Source: Tupaia tana (taxonomy: Eukaryota > Chordata > Mammalia > Scandentia > Tupaiidae). From it: 64,000 bases of DNA. The notes under the pieces are model-generated. The model did no database searches, was not told the DNA's origin, and saw only the letters and a list, made by a program, of their open reading frames with translations. The position numbers and the translations under genes are program-made. Shown here one piece after another: positions 46,260 to 56,526 of this stretch. Location of the stretch: assembly GCA_026018925.1 (NCBI GenBank), contig JAKSZU010000012.1, positions 43,501,218-43,565,217 on the forward strand, written 5' to 3'. Numbering within the stretch: the stretch's first letter is position 1; each line of letters starts with the position of its first letter.

Positions 46260-47062
46260 TAAGTTCAACACTGAGATGATGCCATTTTTTATGGCTGAAT
46301 AGTATTCCACTGTGCATGTATACCACATTTCCTTTATCCATTCATTCATTGATGGGTACTTAAGTTGGCTCCATATCTTGGCTCTTGTGAATAGTGCTAT
46401 AATAAATGGGAGTGCAGATATCTCTTTAGATATATACCTTTTATTGGGATTGCTGGATCAAATGGTAGGTCTATTTTAACTATTTTGAGGATTTTCTATA
46501 CTTTTTTCATAATGAATGTATCAATTTACACTCCATCAGTGTGTAATGTGTAAGGATTCTCTTTTCTCCACATCATAGCCAACATTTATTCTTTCTTGTC
46601 TTTTAAATAATAGCCATTCTAACAGGTGTGAGATGGCATATCATTATGGTTTTCATCTGCCTTTCCCTGGTCATTAGTGATGCTGAGCATTTTTTTCATA
46701 TACCTGTTGTATGTCTTCTTTTGAGAAATGTCTATTCAGGTCTTCTGCTCATTTTTAAAATTGGGGTATTTTTTTTCTTGCTATTGAGTTGTTTGAATTC
46801 CTAATACATTTTGGATATTATGTTCTTTTTTATTTTTATTTATTATTTATTTTTTTAATTTTTTAAATTTTTAAAATAACATTCAATCACATTTTTTAGC
46901 TTACAAGGTGATTATTTTAATATGTGAACATTTCTCCCCGGTCCAGTTGATCAAAATATAACAATACTACCTCCTTGTCTCAACAATGCTGTCTCTGTAT
47001 CCCTCCTCCAAATGTTTTTCCCCAGGCCCCTTATAAGATGTATAGTTTGTAAATATTTTCTT
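46260..47062 (-). mobile_element. L1 ORF2 3' end and 3' UTR, antisense
   Basis: 46260-46835 is the antisense end of ORF2 ('ggctgaatagtattccactg', 'tgggattgctggatcaaatg', 'ctaacaggtgtgagatggc'). 46845-47062 is an antisense 3' UTR of the local type ('ccggtccagttgatcaaaat'). They may be two different copies. Confidence 0.7.
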
Positions 47063-47084
47063 CCATTTTGTAGGTTGAGCCAAA

Positions 47085-47486
47085 AAAAAAAAAATGAAAT
47101 TTTGTCATTTGCATTAGCATGAACCTGGAAGGCATTATGTCAAGTGAAATAAAGCCAAGCACAGAAAGACAAATACCATATGATCTCATTCATTTGAAAT
47201 CTAAAAGATGTTGATCTCATAAAGGTATAGGACAGAACAGTGATTATCATAGGCTTAGGTGGTTAGGATGGGGAGGTGTAGGGATAAGGTCAAGGGAGAT
47301 ATAATTAGTTATACAGAAAGAATATTTTTAAAAGTATGTTCAGAATAGGCAAATATGTAGAGACAGGAAGTATACACATGATTAGCTGAAGGGATAAGAA
47401 AGTACAGTTTGTGGGGGTCATGATGAAAATGTTCCAAAATTTATTGTGGTAATGTGAGCAACTCTGTGAACATAATAAAACATTAC
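47085..47486 (+). mobile_element. L1 3' fragment
   Basis: 'gcattagcatgaacctggaag', 'tatgatctcattcatttgaa' and following decayed L1 tail sequence. Confidence 0.7.
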
Positions 47487-47488
47487 TG

Positions 47489-47736
47489 GAGGGACTAGCA
47501 GATGGTATAATGGTTATGTTGTTGGAATCTCAACAACGTATTCAACTGCGATTTGAGTCTCAGACTGGGTGGCTCAAAACTCACACTGGGGGTGTGTGTG
47601 TGTGTGCGTGCCGAGATCCCAAGAGGAGAATGGAAGACTGGGGTGGGGGGACTTTCTTGCTTTTTATCTCTCTCTGTCTCTCTGGTGAGTGCACCTGCCC
47701 TATAGCAAAAATCTCTCTCTCAAAAATAAAAAAATC
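47489..47736 (+). mobile_element. SINE-A, older, internally shortened
   Basis: 'ggagggactagcagatggtat', body lacking part of the centre, tail 'cacctgccctatagcaaaaa'. Confidence 0.8.
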
Positions 47737-47897
47737 CCTGGAATGTATACTTTAAATGGGTGAATTGTATAATATATGAATTTAATCTCAGTAAAACTGT
47801 CTAAAAAATAAAATGCTTACAGGAAAGGAAAAAAAAAACCCTCTGGGATAAAGTATTAACAAACCCATTGATGCTAAGTGTTTAAAGTCATGTTCTC

Positions 47898-48070
47898 GGG
47901 GCTGACAGGTGGCATGGTAGTTAAGGTGCTGGACTTCCACATGGCCCACTATGGTTTGAGTACTGGATCTGGCAGTTTCCTTTCTTACTTTCCCTTTCTT
48001 TCTCTCTCTCTGGTCAAATTAAAATATAATAATAACAACAAATAAAATTAAATAATCATAATAAAAGTAA
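47898..48070 (+). mobile_element. SINE-B
   Basis: 'ggggctgacaggtggcatgg', 'ctttctctctctctctggtc', A/T tail. Confidence 0.85.
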
Positions 48071-48115
48071 TGCTCTCTATTCTAGTTTTCATCGTAATTA
48101 AAAATTAAAAATTGT

Positions 48116-48312
48116 GGAACCAGCAGGTGGCGTGGTGGTTAAGGCGCTGGACACTCCCACATGGCTGACCAGAGTTCAAGTCCTGAATCTGGTGGCTTGC
48201 TTTCTCACTTCCTCTCTCTCTCACTCTCACTCTCTATCTCTCTCTGGTCAAATTAAAAAATAAATGAATGAATAAATAAAAAAATAAATAATTATTTTTA
48301 AAAAAAAATTAA
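48116..48312 (+). mobile_element. SINE-B (near consensus)
   Basis: 'ggaaccagcaggtggcgtgg', 'ggcttgctttctcacttcct', 'ctctggtcaaattaaaaaat', tail of aaat(g) units. 'aattaaaaattg' occurs on both sides. Confidence 0.88.
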
Positions 48313-48596
48313 AAATTGATTTCTATCTTTCTGAGCATCTCAACTATCCCCTTGGCTACATATGATTTGGAAAAAGAAGATGTGTGTTATTTACTGAGCT
48401 CTAAGACTCCAAAACTGGAGTAATTAATGAATTGATATTGATATAAACTGGAGTGGCTTTAAGTAAGAAAGATTGCTTGCCAGAGTATAAACTGTCTAAA
48501 TGTTAGACATTACTACTTTTAAAATAATATTCTATCACCGCTTGAGATAATTAAGGCCATTTATCTCTTTAATGAGTGCTATCTATTATTTTTAAA

Positions 48597-48838
48597 TTTT
48601 TGCTATAGGGTTCGTGTGTGCACCAGAGAGACAGAATGTAAGAAATCATCCCCTGGGGGGGTGGGGGGGGGATGGCCACACCATAATCCCTTCTTCTCCA
48701 TTCTCCTCTTGGAATTTTGGGCATGCATGCACATGCACTCGGTGTGAGTTTCAAGCAACCACCAGGTCAAGGACTTAAACTGTGGTTTGACTATGTGGGA
48801 TTCCAGAGATGTAACCATTAGGCCATCTGCTTGTTCCT
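48597..48838 (-). mobile_element. SINE-A with G-run expansion
   Basis: The usual 'cccctgggggg' block has grown into a long G tract at 48654-48670. Ends 'catctgcttgttcc'. Confidence 0.8.
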
Positions 48839-48849
48839 ATTTTACTTTT

Positions 48850-49238
48850 TTAAGAGTCAACCATGGTTTGAGACAGAGAGATACAGAAAGCAAGAACTCA
48901 CACACTTTCCCCAACCCCCCCCCCCCCCCCCCCGCCCCCAGGCAGGATGGCCACACACACAGTAATCCCTTCCCCTCCATTCTTCTCCTGGGATTCTGGG
49001 TATTCACGCACACATGGCTGAACTCACACACTTTCCCCAACCCCCCCCCCCCCACCCCCCAGGCAGGATGGCCACACACACAGTAATCCTTTCCCCTCCA
49101 TTCTTCTCCTGGGATTCTGGGTATTCACGCACACATGGCTGGTATGAGTTTCAAGCGTCCAGTCTGGGACTTGAACTGTGGTGGACCAGGTGGGGAGTTC
49201 AGTGCCTTAACCACTATACCACCTGCTGGCCCCAAGGA
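48850..49238 (-). mobile_element. SINE-A with internal 126-bp tandem duplication
   Basis: 'gaactcacacactttcccc' starts at 48894 and again at 49020. Each unit has a poly-C run, 'aggcaggatggccacacaca' and 'gggtattcacgcacacatgg'. The head ends 'cacctgctggcccc'. Confidence 0.85.
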
Positions 49239-49383
49239 GGGCCACCAAGACCACCTGTTTTTCTCTCAGGTATCCATCATCTCATGTTTCAAAGTTCATT
49301 GTTTCACTTTATCAACATTTGTAAAGATCAATGGCCACAAGTGAGCTTTCTGTGCTTAACAATGAGTATTGAAGCTAAAACTA

Positions 49384-49385
<2 letters not shown>

Positions 49386-49421
<36 letters not shown>
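49386..49421 (+). repeat. (TG)n microsatellite
   Basis: About 18 TG units. Confidence 0.97.
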
Positions 49422-49423
<2 letters not shown>

Positions 49424-49644
49424 ATGAAGTCTATGTTGTTTACGCTGCTCCTATTTGCCTCCTTTAGCTATGCTGTTATTGGATTCTGGCATGAAAGTAA
49501 TGCCTCCATGATCTTGGGACTGAAGTGCATTAAATTGCTAAGAAGACATACTTGAAAAAAAAAAAGAAAGAAAGAGTCTATAGCAACTATGTTAGATAAT
49601 CCATTAAATAGAGTTTAAAAAAGGACTAAGATCACAAATTTCTT

Positions 49645-49712
49645 TTTTTTAAATTATTTTATTCAATTTCATTTATTTATTCATTCGTTTAATTTTTAAT
49701 ATGACCAGAGAA

Positions 49713-49746
<34 letters not shown>

Positions 49747-49843
49747 GAAAGTGAGAAAGCAAGCCACCAGGTCCGGGACTGGAACCATGGTCGGCCATGT
49801 GGGAGTGTCCAGCGCCTTAACCACCATGCCACTTGCCTGTCCC
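49645..49843 (-). mobile_element. SINE-B
   Basis: 'aatatgaccagagaaacac', (AG)n at 49720-49745, 'gccaccaggtccgggactgg', 'caccatgccacttgcctgtccc'-type head. 'agatcacaaatttct' and 'agaccacaaatttct' flank it as target-site duplication. Confidence 0.9.
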
Positions 49844-49924
49844 AAGACCACAAATTTCTGAAAAATCTTTATTTTTTTTAAAAGCAGGATTAAACAACTC
49901 AATAGCAACTTAACTTTTTTTTTT

Positions 49925-50188
49925 TTTTTCTTTTTTTGGAGAGGTTTTTGCTATAGGGCGCGTGCGCTCGCCAGACAGACAGAGAGAGACAGAGAGATAG
50001 AAAGCAGGAAATCACCCCCCAGGGGGGATGGCCACGCCGCAATCCCTTCTCCTCCATTCTCCTCTCGGGATCTTGGGCACGCACGCACACGCGCCCGGCG
50101 TGAGTTTAAGCCGCCAGGTCCGGGACTCGAACCGCGGTCGACTACGTGGGAGTCCAGTGACATAGCCATTACGCTAACTGCTGGTCCC
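49925..50188 (-). mobile_element. SINE-A (near consensus)
   Basis: One of the best-preserved copies: 'gggcgcgtgcgctcgccag' and 'gactcgaaccgcggtcgac' are intact. Inserted just upstream of an LTR. Confidence 0.95.
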
Positions 50189-50293
50189 ATTAAGATAACA
50201 TTGGGTATATACTCATGCACAGAATCCATTCCAAGTTTCAATTGCTCCTCATGTGCAGCTCTTTATCTCCTGGACACTGAAGGAATTTTCATT

Positions 50294-50883
50294 TGTGGGA
50301 GGCTGCGCAACAGCGAGTCTGCCGAGGTTTCTCAGAGAGCAAACAATTGCCGTGATTGGTCACTAGAAATCCCTCAGATTTGCATATCTGGCACCTCATG
50401 ATTGGTCCAAAAGCAACCAATCGTAACCCACCGTTTACAACCAATCACGGCCCACCATTTGCAACCAATCATAACCCACCTTTGCGATCCACCAATGTGT
50501 ATATAACCACCATGCCTGGCCCACAATAGCCAGACGACCAGGAAGACAACGAAGACAGCACAGAAGACCAGGAAGACTACGACCCTGGAGAGCCTGCAGA
50601 GCTGAAACACCGCACAGTCTCCAGACGACCCTGAAGAGTTGTAACACTACATCATCTCCAGACGAGCCTGAAGAGCTGTGACACCGCGTCGTCTCCGTGC
50701 TGCTCACAACAGACGACGCGACCCTAAAGAGTTGTAACACTGCGTCGTCTCTGTGCTGTACCGTGCTGCCCACAATAAACAGACGACACTGTGTCGTCTC
50801 CGAGCTGTGACACTGTGCCACTTGTTCCGGCTCTCACTCCTTCCCTCAGGAAACCTGTTCGACTGTCCCACCGGGTCGGGACA
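50294..50883 (+). mobile_element. Retroviral LTR (about 590 bp)
   Basis: TG...CA bounded ('tgtgggaggctgcgcaac' to 'gggtcgggaca'). U3 has CCAAT-type motifs, including three 24-bp repeats at 50415-50486. A TATA box ('gtatataacc') lies near 50499 and AATAAA at 50774. Between TATA and the end, irregular repeats of 'agttgtaacactgcgtcgtc' form the R/U5 part. A primer-binding site follows. It is antisense to SLC22A. Boundaries are inferred from these signals. Confidence 0.8.
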
Positions 50884-50885
50884 CG

Positions 50886-50903
50886 TGGTGCCCGAACCGG
50901 GTG
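50886..50903 (+). promoter_or_regulatory. Primer-binding site of the LTR element
   Basis: 'tggtgcccgaaccgggtg' begins two bases after the LTR's CA, with the TGG start expected for pairing with a tRNA CCA end. Less than about 100 bp of leader remains before unrelated sequence. Confidence 0.75.
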
Positions 50904-51029
50904 GGGACATTCATTTACCATTAATCTTGATAATGCTTTGTTCTTTCCTTGGTTTCAGTTGGTAACACTAAGTTTTACTATTTTTCTGACTGCAAAATTT
51001 AAGCCCTCATTCTCTGGATTGGTCCAAAC

Positions 51030-51207
51030 TAGAAGGCAAAATGTTGGGTGTGGGCTTGAAATTAAAGATAAATATCTGATAATAATAATGGGTATGGTAA
51101 TATCCATGACTGGACTAACATGTGGTATATTTATGCTGAGAAAATTAATTTCATATGCTGTAATGATACACAGTGATTGGATGTATAAATAAATAAATAA
51201 AAGATAA
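51030..51207 (+). mobile_element. L1 3' end
   Basis: 'atttcatatgctgtaatgat' and '(aata)n' tail as in other L1 3' ends here. Confidence 0.65.
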
Positions 51208-51304
51208 TTCCTGAAAAGTTAATTGGTCAAAATAATTTCATATAAATTAGGCATACATTGACACAGCCTACAAATGTCATAGAGTTCGACCTCAATTTTT
51301 TTAA

Positions 51305-51323
51305 AGAATTATTTTATTTAACT

Positions 51324-51355
<32 letters not shown>

Positions 51356-51498
51356 TTTAATTTGACCAGAGAGGGATAGAGAGAGAGAAAGAGAGAAAGG
51401 GAAATTGAGAAATCAAGCTGCCTGGTCTGGGACTCGAACCACAGTCAGCCATGTGGGAGTCCAGTACCCTTATCCAACATGCCACCTGCTGGCCCTCC
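51305..51498 (-). mobile_element. SINE-B with (ATCT)n tail
   Basis: (ATCT)n at 51325-51354, 'aatttgaccagagaggg', 'ggtctgggactcgaaccaca', 'caacatgccacctgctggccc'. 'cgacctcaattt' and 'ccacctcaattt' flank it. Confidence 0.88.
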
Positions 51499-51711
51499 AC
51501 CTCAATTTAAGGGTTTTTTTTTTGTTGTTTGGTTTTTTCCTTTTTCATCCAAATACTCACAAAAGCAAAAGCTCATGCCAATGGTTTCCCCATCCCCTTA
51601 ATGCCATTGTCTCTCTATAATTGTTTAATCTCAGGAAATATTTATTTCTTCCTGCCATTTTCAGTGAAATCTTAACTCTCAGAAGCATTTTGTTTCTTCT
51701 TTTTTTTTTTT

Positions 51712-51719
51712 TTTTGGAG

Positions 51720-51779
<60 letters not shown>

Positions 51780-52015
51780 ATAGGGTGTGTGTGCTCGCCA
51801 GACAGACAGAGAGAGACAAAGAGACAGAAAGCGAGAAATCACCCCCCAGGGGGGATGGCCACGCTGCAATCCCTTCTCCTCCATTCTCCTCTCGGGATCT
51901 TGGGCACGCACGCACTAGCACCTGGCGTGAGTTTAAGCCACCGGGTCCGGGACACGAACCATGGTCGACTACGTGGGAGTCCAGCGACATAGCCATTACG
52001 CTAACTGCTGGTCCC
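51712..52015 (-). mobile_element. SINE-A with ~50-base poly-T expansion
   Basis: Target-site duplication '(g/a)cattttgtttcttctt' at 51685 and 52017. The A-rich spacer before 'gctatagggtg' has grown to a T run at about 51723-51776. Confidence 0.92.
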
Positions 52016-52432
52016 AACATTTTGTTTCTTCTTATTTGAAATTTTCTGGAGTCTCCGTTTTCTTCTGAGACTATCGGAATTTTCATCAGATGTTCTACTG
52101 GACATATTTCTAGATATATTTTATTCTTCCTTTTTTACTAGCTATCGTCCTATCTCCTCTTCTTCCAATTAAACAAGAATAGATATTTTTCCTGTCTTCA
52201 TTAGCATTTTTCAATTCTCTAACCATTGGGGAAAAAAAGAATTAAAAATAGAACTGCATATGACCCATCAATTCCACTTTTTCATATAAGTTGAAAATAA
52301 TTGAAAACAGGATCTCGAAGAGCTGTTTGCACACCAACTTTCATTGCAGTAGCATTCATAATAGCCAAGAGTTTGAAAAAATGCCTAAATGTTTACCGAA
52401 AAAATGAAACAATAATGAAAATGTCAGGCTAG

Positions 52433-52715
52433 TCCCATGGTGCAGCAGTGAAAGTGCTGTACAGAGGAAGCCAAATTCCACATGGCTGACCAGGTTTCCA
52501 GTGTTGGTCCCATCAACTTCAATCGTTAATCATTTAAATACTTTATATGAGTGAAATTATGTGCACAGGATCTTGATAGTATGGAGACTTAGAGGAAACA
52601 GCATTGCTTGACCAGCCCCATTGGAGGGTAGAAGGATCCTCTTTCTCTCTCTTTTTCTGTTTCTCTCCACATGTGCATATGCTCTCTATCATGAATAAGT
52701 GAATTTTAAAAAAGA
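52433..52715 (+). mobile_element. Old tRNA-derived SINE (SINE-C type)
   Basis: 'ggctagtcccatggtgcagc', 'ttccacatggctgaccagg', and a 'ctctttctctctctttttctg' tract. Related to 3551-3770. Confidence 0.6.
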
Positions 52716-52829
52716 AAATATGGTGTTTACATGCAATGGAACATCATTTGTCCATAAAAAAAGAGGAAAATTCTACAATATGCTACAACAGAGATGAAAC
52801 TTGTGAACGTTTATTAGAATCGAAAGGGA

Positions 52830-53288
52830 GTAATTTGTGTCAACCTGTGTCAACTCTGACTAAATCAAGCAGGGTGAGGTCATAGACAAGGTTTTCTCTC
52901 ATACTATTATGCCTTATAGCAAGAGCTATCACAAGGACTCTGCTAGAACCATAATCTTGCACAAAGACCACTGCAGTATGAAGCAAGGACTATTGCAGTG
53001 ATACCTGTCCAGAAATTGTGTGTCCAACTGGTAACAACTGATGCCAATGATAATGCTCATTAGAAAGTATTACATAAATTCAGTCTTTCTACTAATCTGA
53101 AAACCACTTGCTTGTGGTTTTTGCCTTTTATTTTTTTAACCTGCTTAAAGATTGTCAGATCTTAGTGAACATGTTCAGGGCAATCTGAAATATTTTCCAT
53201 CTGGAGTTCATGCTGGCTGCAGTCATCATGTTTATGCCAAATAAACTTTGGCTTTGCATAGTTTGCTTTACTCAGTTAACCTCTTTTT
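52830..53288 (+). mobile_element. LTR-like insertion in L1
   Basis: Sits where L1 sequence is interrupted. It has AATAAA ('gccaaataaactttggcttt') near its 3' end. No internal retroviral sequence. Family unknown. Confidence 0.4.
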
Positions 53289-53560
53289 TAGGTTAACAAC
53301 CTCAAGGATGTTATGCTAAGTGAAATAAACCAATCACAGGACAAAACTGCATAATTTCATTCATATAAAGTATTTAAATGATTAACGAGAAAAACTAGAC
53401 TGGAATAGAGGTTGCCAGGAGCAAAAGGAAGGGAGAAATGGGAAACTGCTGATTAATCTGTGTAGAGTTTCATGCGGGATGAAAAATTCTGGAGATCAGC
53501 TGTACAACTTGTGCTTATACTTAACAATATAGTATTGTACACTTAAAACTTTAAGAAGTT

Positions 53561-53806
53561 ATGGGACCAGCAGTTAGCGTAATGGCTGTGTCACTGGATT
53601 CCCATGTAGTCGACTGCGGTTTGAGTCCTGGACCCGGTGGCTTAAACTCATGCTGGGCGCATGTGTATGTGCCCAAAATCCCAAGAGGAGAATGGAGGAG
53701 AAGGCATTGCGGTGGGGATGATTTCTCGCTGTCTGTTTCTCTCTTTCTGGCGAGCACATGTGCCCTATAGCAAAATGTCTCAAAAAAAAAAAAAAAAAAA
53801 AAACTT
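53561..53806 (+). mobile_element. SINE-A, internally shortened
   Basis: 'gggaccagcagttagcgtaat' head; the 'ccatccccc' block is lost. 'aaactttaa(a/g)aagtta' flanks both sides. Confidence 0.9.
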
Positions 53807-53999
53807 TAAAAAGTTATATTTCATCTTGATTGATTTTGACAATAAAACATTTTTTAAAGTCTATTAATTTTTTTCTAAGTGATATAAAAGCTCCTTGCAG
53901 CCTGAGACTCTGACCTACACCGTTATTCATGATTAAGCTCATGCCTAGCACACTATAATTTTTAATACATAGTCTACATATCTGTGCATGATATAAGAA

Positions 54000-54370
54000 A
54001 TGGTTTATGATGCACAGTTATATCTGCTTTTCACATCTAGGTTGGAAAAAACAAAACCCACTTCTCTCCAGCATTTCCAATCAGTCACATTCTTGGAATT
54101 TGTAGTTAGAATATAAACTTGACAAAAGAGGGATTTGAACTATTATGATCACTGACAAATTTCCACATGTAGAACAGAGCCTAGCACATACAGGTTCTAG
54201 CATATGTAGATCCTCAATAAATATCTGATGAATGAAAGAGTGTGTGACTGAGTGAATAAATAAGTAAGCCTACTTATGCTATATTCTATATGTTCACTAA
54301 CCCTTTCTTCATCCAGCCTTACAATTCTGAAAGAAGACCCAAAGACTATTAACCAAGTGGAAATAATTTT
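54000..54370. other. Segment paralogous to 7500-7970
   Basis: In SLC22A intron 5, 0.8 kb from exon 5. It contains a MIR/L2-like tail but matches 7.5-8.0 kb beyond that tail. Confidence 0.45.
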
Positions 54371-54478
54371 TTTGTTACTTTTTCAAACATAGACTGAGAA
54401 TAATATGCAATCTTTACTAAGTACCCTCTGTCTCTCAGAGTAACATCTGTGCCCAATCTTTTTAGTAGTAGCATATTT

Positions 54479-54479
<1 letters not shown>

Positions 54480-54524
<45 letters not shown>

Positions 54525-54551
54525 TTTCTTTCTTTCTTTCTTTTTTTTTTT
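54480..54551 (+). repeat. (TTTC)n run
   Basis: About 16 TTTC units continuous with the tail of an antisense SINE-A. Confidence 0.95.
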
Positions 54552-54805
54552 TGGAGAGGTTTTTTGCTATAGAGCGCATGTGCTCGCCAGACAGACAGAG
54601 AGAAACAGAGAGACAGAAAGTGAGAAATCACCCCCCAGGGGGGATGGCCATGCCGCAATCCCTTCTCCTCCATTCTCCTCTTGGGATCTTGGGCATGCAC
54701 GCACATGCACCCGGCGTGAGTTTTAAGCTACTGGGTCCGGGACTCGAACCGCAGTCGACTACGTGGGAGTCCAGCAACATAGCCATTACACTAACTGCTG
54801 GTCCC
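54552..54805 (-). mobile_element. SINE-A
   Basis: Target-site duplication 'ag(t/c)agtagcatatt' at 54464 and 54806. Confidence 0.92.
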
Positions 54806-54859
54806 AGCAGTAGCATATTCTCTTTCAGTGTGCCCCCAAACGATGTCAAAACAAACCGA

Positions 54860-55053
54860 GGGGACCAGCAGGTGGCGTGGTGGTTAAGGCGCTGGACACT
54901 CCCATGTGGCCAACCACGGTTCAAGTCCTGGACCTGGTGGCTTGCTTTCTCACTTTCCCTCTCTCTCTTCCTCTCTCTGTCTGTGTCTGTCTCTGATCAA
55001 ATTAAAATAAATGAATGAATAAATAAAAATAAACAATTAAAAAAAAAAAAAAC
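54860..55053 (+). mobile_element. SINE-B (near consensus)
   Basis: 'ggggaccagcaggtggcgtgg', 'caagtcctggacctggtggc', A/T tail. 'aaaccgag' and 'aacccgag' flank it. Confidence 0.9.
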
Positions 55054-55190
55054 CCGAGACAGTGAAGTAAGATAAAAAGGCCCATAATCAGACCTGTGTC
55101 CCACCCCTTATTCATCTTATGAACATCAACTAATGTATATGCTATACTATGTCTTCCCTACATCCTATATACAGCTCTCATTCTGCTCAC

Positions 55191-55314
55191 CTCAACGGTT
55201 AAGGTGTCTCCAACATCCTTCCTCCCATTCCTGCGTGCAGCTTTCTTAAGTTCCTTTAAGCCTTCCTCTGGCTTGTTGTTAATAATCAGCCACCGAGCTG
55301 ACTCTGTCAGATAC
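55191..55314 (-). CDS. SLC22A: SLC22A exon 5
   Basis: 124 bp, acceptor 'cttcttccatcag', donor 'gtgagc'. It encodes '[19 protein letters not shown]' then '[15 protein letters not shown]' and 'VGDTLTVE'. ESARWLI after helix 6 is a hallmark of SLC22 transporters. The residue before LTES is Tyr where I expect Trp. Confidence 0.95.
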
Positions 55315-55866
55315 CTGATGGAAGAAGAGCACAGAAGTGCAGTCAACTCAATTCTCACTTTCTCATTTTTCATATTATCATGATCCTGAGATGTCTTTCC
55401 ATTCCCATCTAATAACCATCACTTGTTAGGTTATACCAGGAAACATAAACTCAAGTTTTCTTGTACCACTGCTAAGAAAATATTAATATAAGAATGACAT
55501 CTCCAAGCAGCACACTTTCATTGCAGGGACTGCAGACCAGGAGTCATATGGACTCCTCTTTTATTCAGGAGGTTGCCAGTTTTAGCAAATAAAAATGTTG
55601 TGTGCATACTTAAATTTGAATTCAAATAAATCACGGATTATTCTTTAGTAAACTATGTCCTATGCATTATTTTGGACACATTTATACCAAAAATTACTTG
55701 TTGTTTATTCGAAATTTGAATTTAATGGAATAGACTGTATTTTATCCAGTTAGCAAATAGAGATGCAGAACTCCCAAATAGAAATTTTACATATACAATG
55801 AATAATAACCATTGTAATCAGGATCCATACAATATTTGGAATATTAAATAAAATATATTTGTTGAT

Positions 55867-56032
55867 GGGGCCAGCAGATAACATGGTGGTTAGGGCACTG
55901 CATTTTCACATGGTCGACCACAGTTTGAGTCCTGGACCTGATGGCTTGCTTTCTCACTTTCCCTCTCTTTTTCTCTCTGGTGAGCATAAGTGCCCTATAG
56001 CAAATTTAAAATAATGATAATAATAACAAATA
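55867..56032 (+). mobile_element. SINE intermediate between B and A
   Basis: B-type head and 'ggcttgctttctcactttcc' body, but with an A-type end 'tggtgagcataagtgccctatagc'. It lacks the ~115-bp CpG-rich centre of SINE-A. Lies in SLC22A intron 4. Confidence 0.8.
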
Positions 56033-56255
56033 ACTCCTAAATATATATATTATATATTGTTTTCCTGAAATTCAAATTTATTTGTGTCCTTGATATTAGC
56101 GAGAACCCTACCTGTTCTTCTTTTTGAATTGCACATGGGGCACAGATTAATAAGAAACATGCTCAAGTAGTGACCCAACAGAATTCATGTATCCTGATTC
56201 CTTGTACCTTGCATCTCAAGGTCCTCTAAGGCAAAAGAAGAAAGCATGCTCATAC

Positions 56256-56424
56256 CTTGAGAAGAAAAAAAAGACAAATACTGGTGCAGAAACCACCAGT
56301 TGGAGGGTGCGCCAGTCACGAATGGCATAAGCCAGGCCTGCCAAGAGTATCTGTCCAGTACTAAATGCGCAGACTCCCAGTATCATTCCCAAGGCTTGGA
56401 ACCTGGGAGCTACCCATTCTATAA
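56256..56424 (-). CDS. SLC22A: SLC22A exon 4
   Basis: 169 bp, acceptor 'gttttctttcag', donor 'gtatga'. It encodes 'IEWVAPRFQALGMILG', 'CAFSTGQILLAGLAYAIRDW' and 'RTLQLVVSAPVFVF', helices 5-6. The last helix ends in an unusual F run (FVFFFFS) made by T-rich codons. Confidence 0.95.
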
Positions 56425-56526
56425 CTGAAAGAAAACACAAACAGGATTTTGACTTCAAACAAAGGTTGAATTTCAAAGACAAAGTCAAAGCATGAAAAAC
56501 GTCCAAGATCCAAAGTGTTGACTCAC

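Larger units (their letters stand above)
52220..53560 (+). mobile_element. Old L1 3' region, split twice
   Basis: L1 blocks at 52250-52432 ('tgacccatcaattccacttt'), 52720-52825 and 53290-53545 ('gttatgctaagtgaaataaac', 'ggttgccaggagcaaaagg'). A tRNA SINE and an LTR-like segment separate them. Confidence 0.7.
27714..55190 (-). other. SLC22A intron 5 (27.5 kb, repeat-packed)
   Basis: GT-AG bounded. It holds the PDZK1 pseudogene, two L1 ORF2 copies, the ORF1-only element, an LTR with primer-binding site and more than a dozen SINEs. The other visible introns are 0.1-1.6 kb, so this one has expanded by insertion. Confidence 0.85.

Noticed and set aside
46059..46349. Candidate SLC22A exon in a 96-codon minus-strand frame
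   Set aside because: Half of it is antisense L1; the remainder lacks SLC22 motifs, and the true exon 6 is at 27598-27713.
50435..50821. 128-codon minus-strand frame in the LTR
   Set aside because: Lies across U3/R/U5 repeats with no homology or start context; explained by the LTR.
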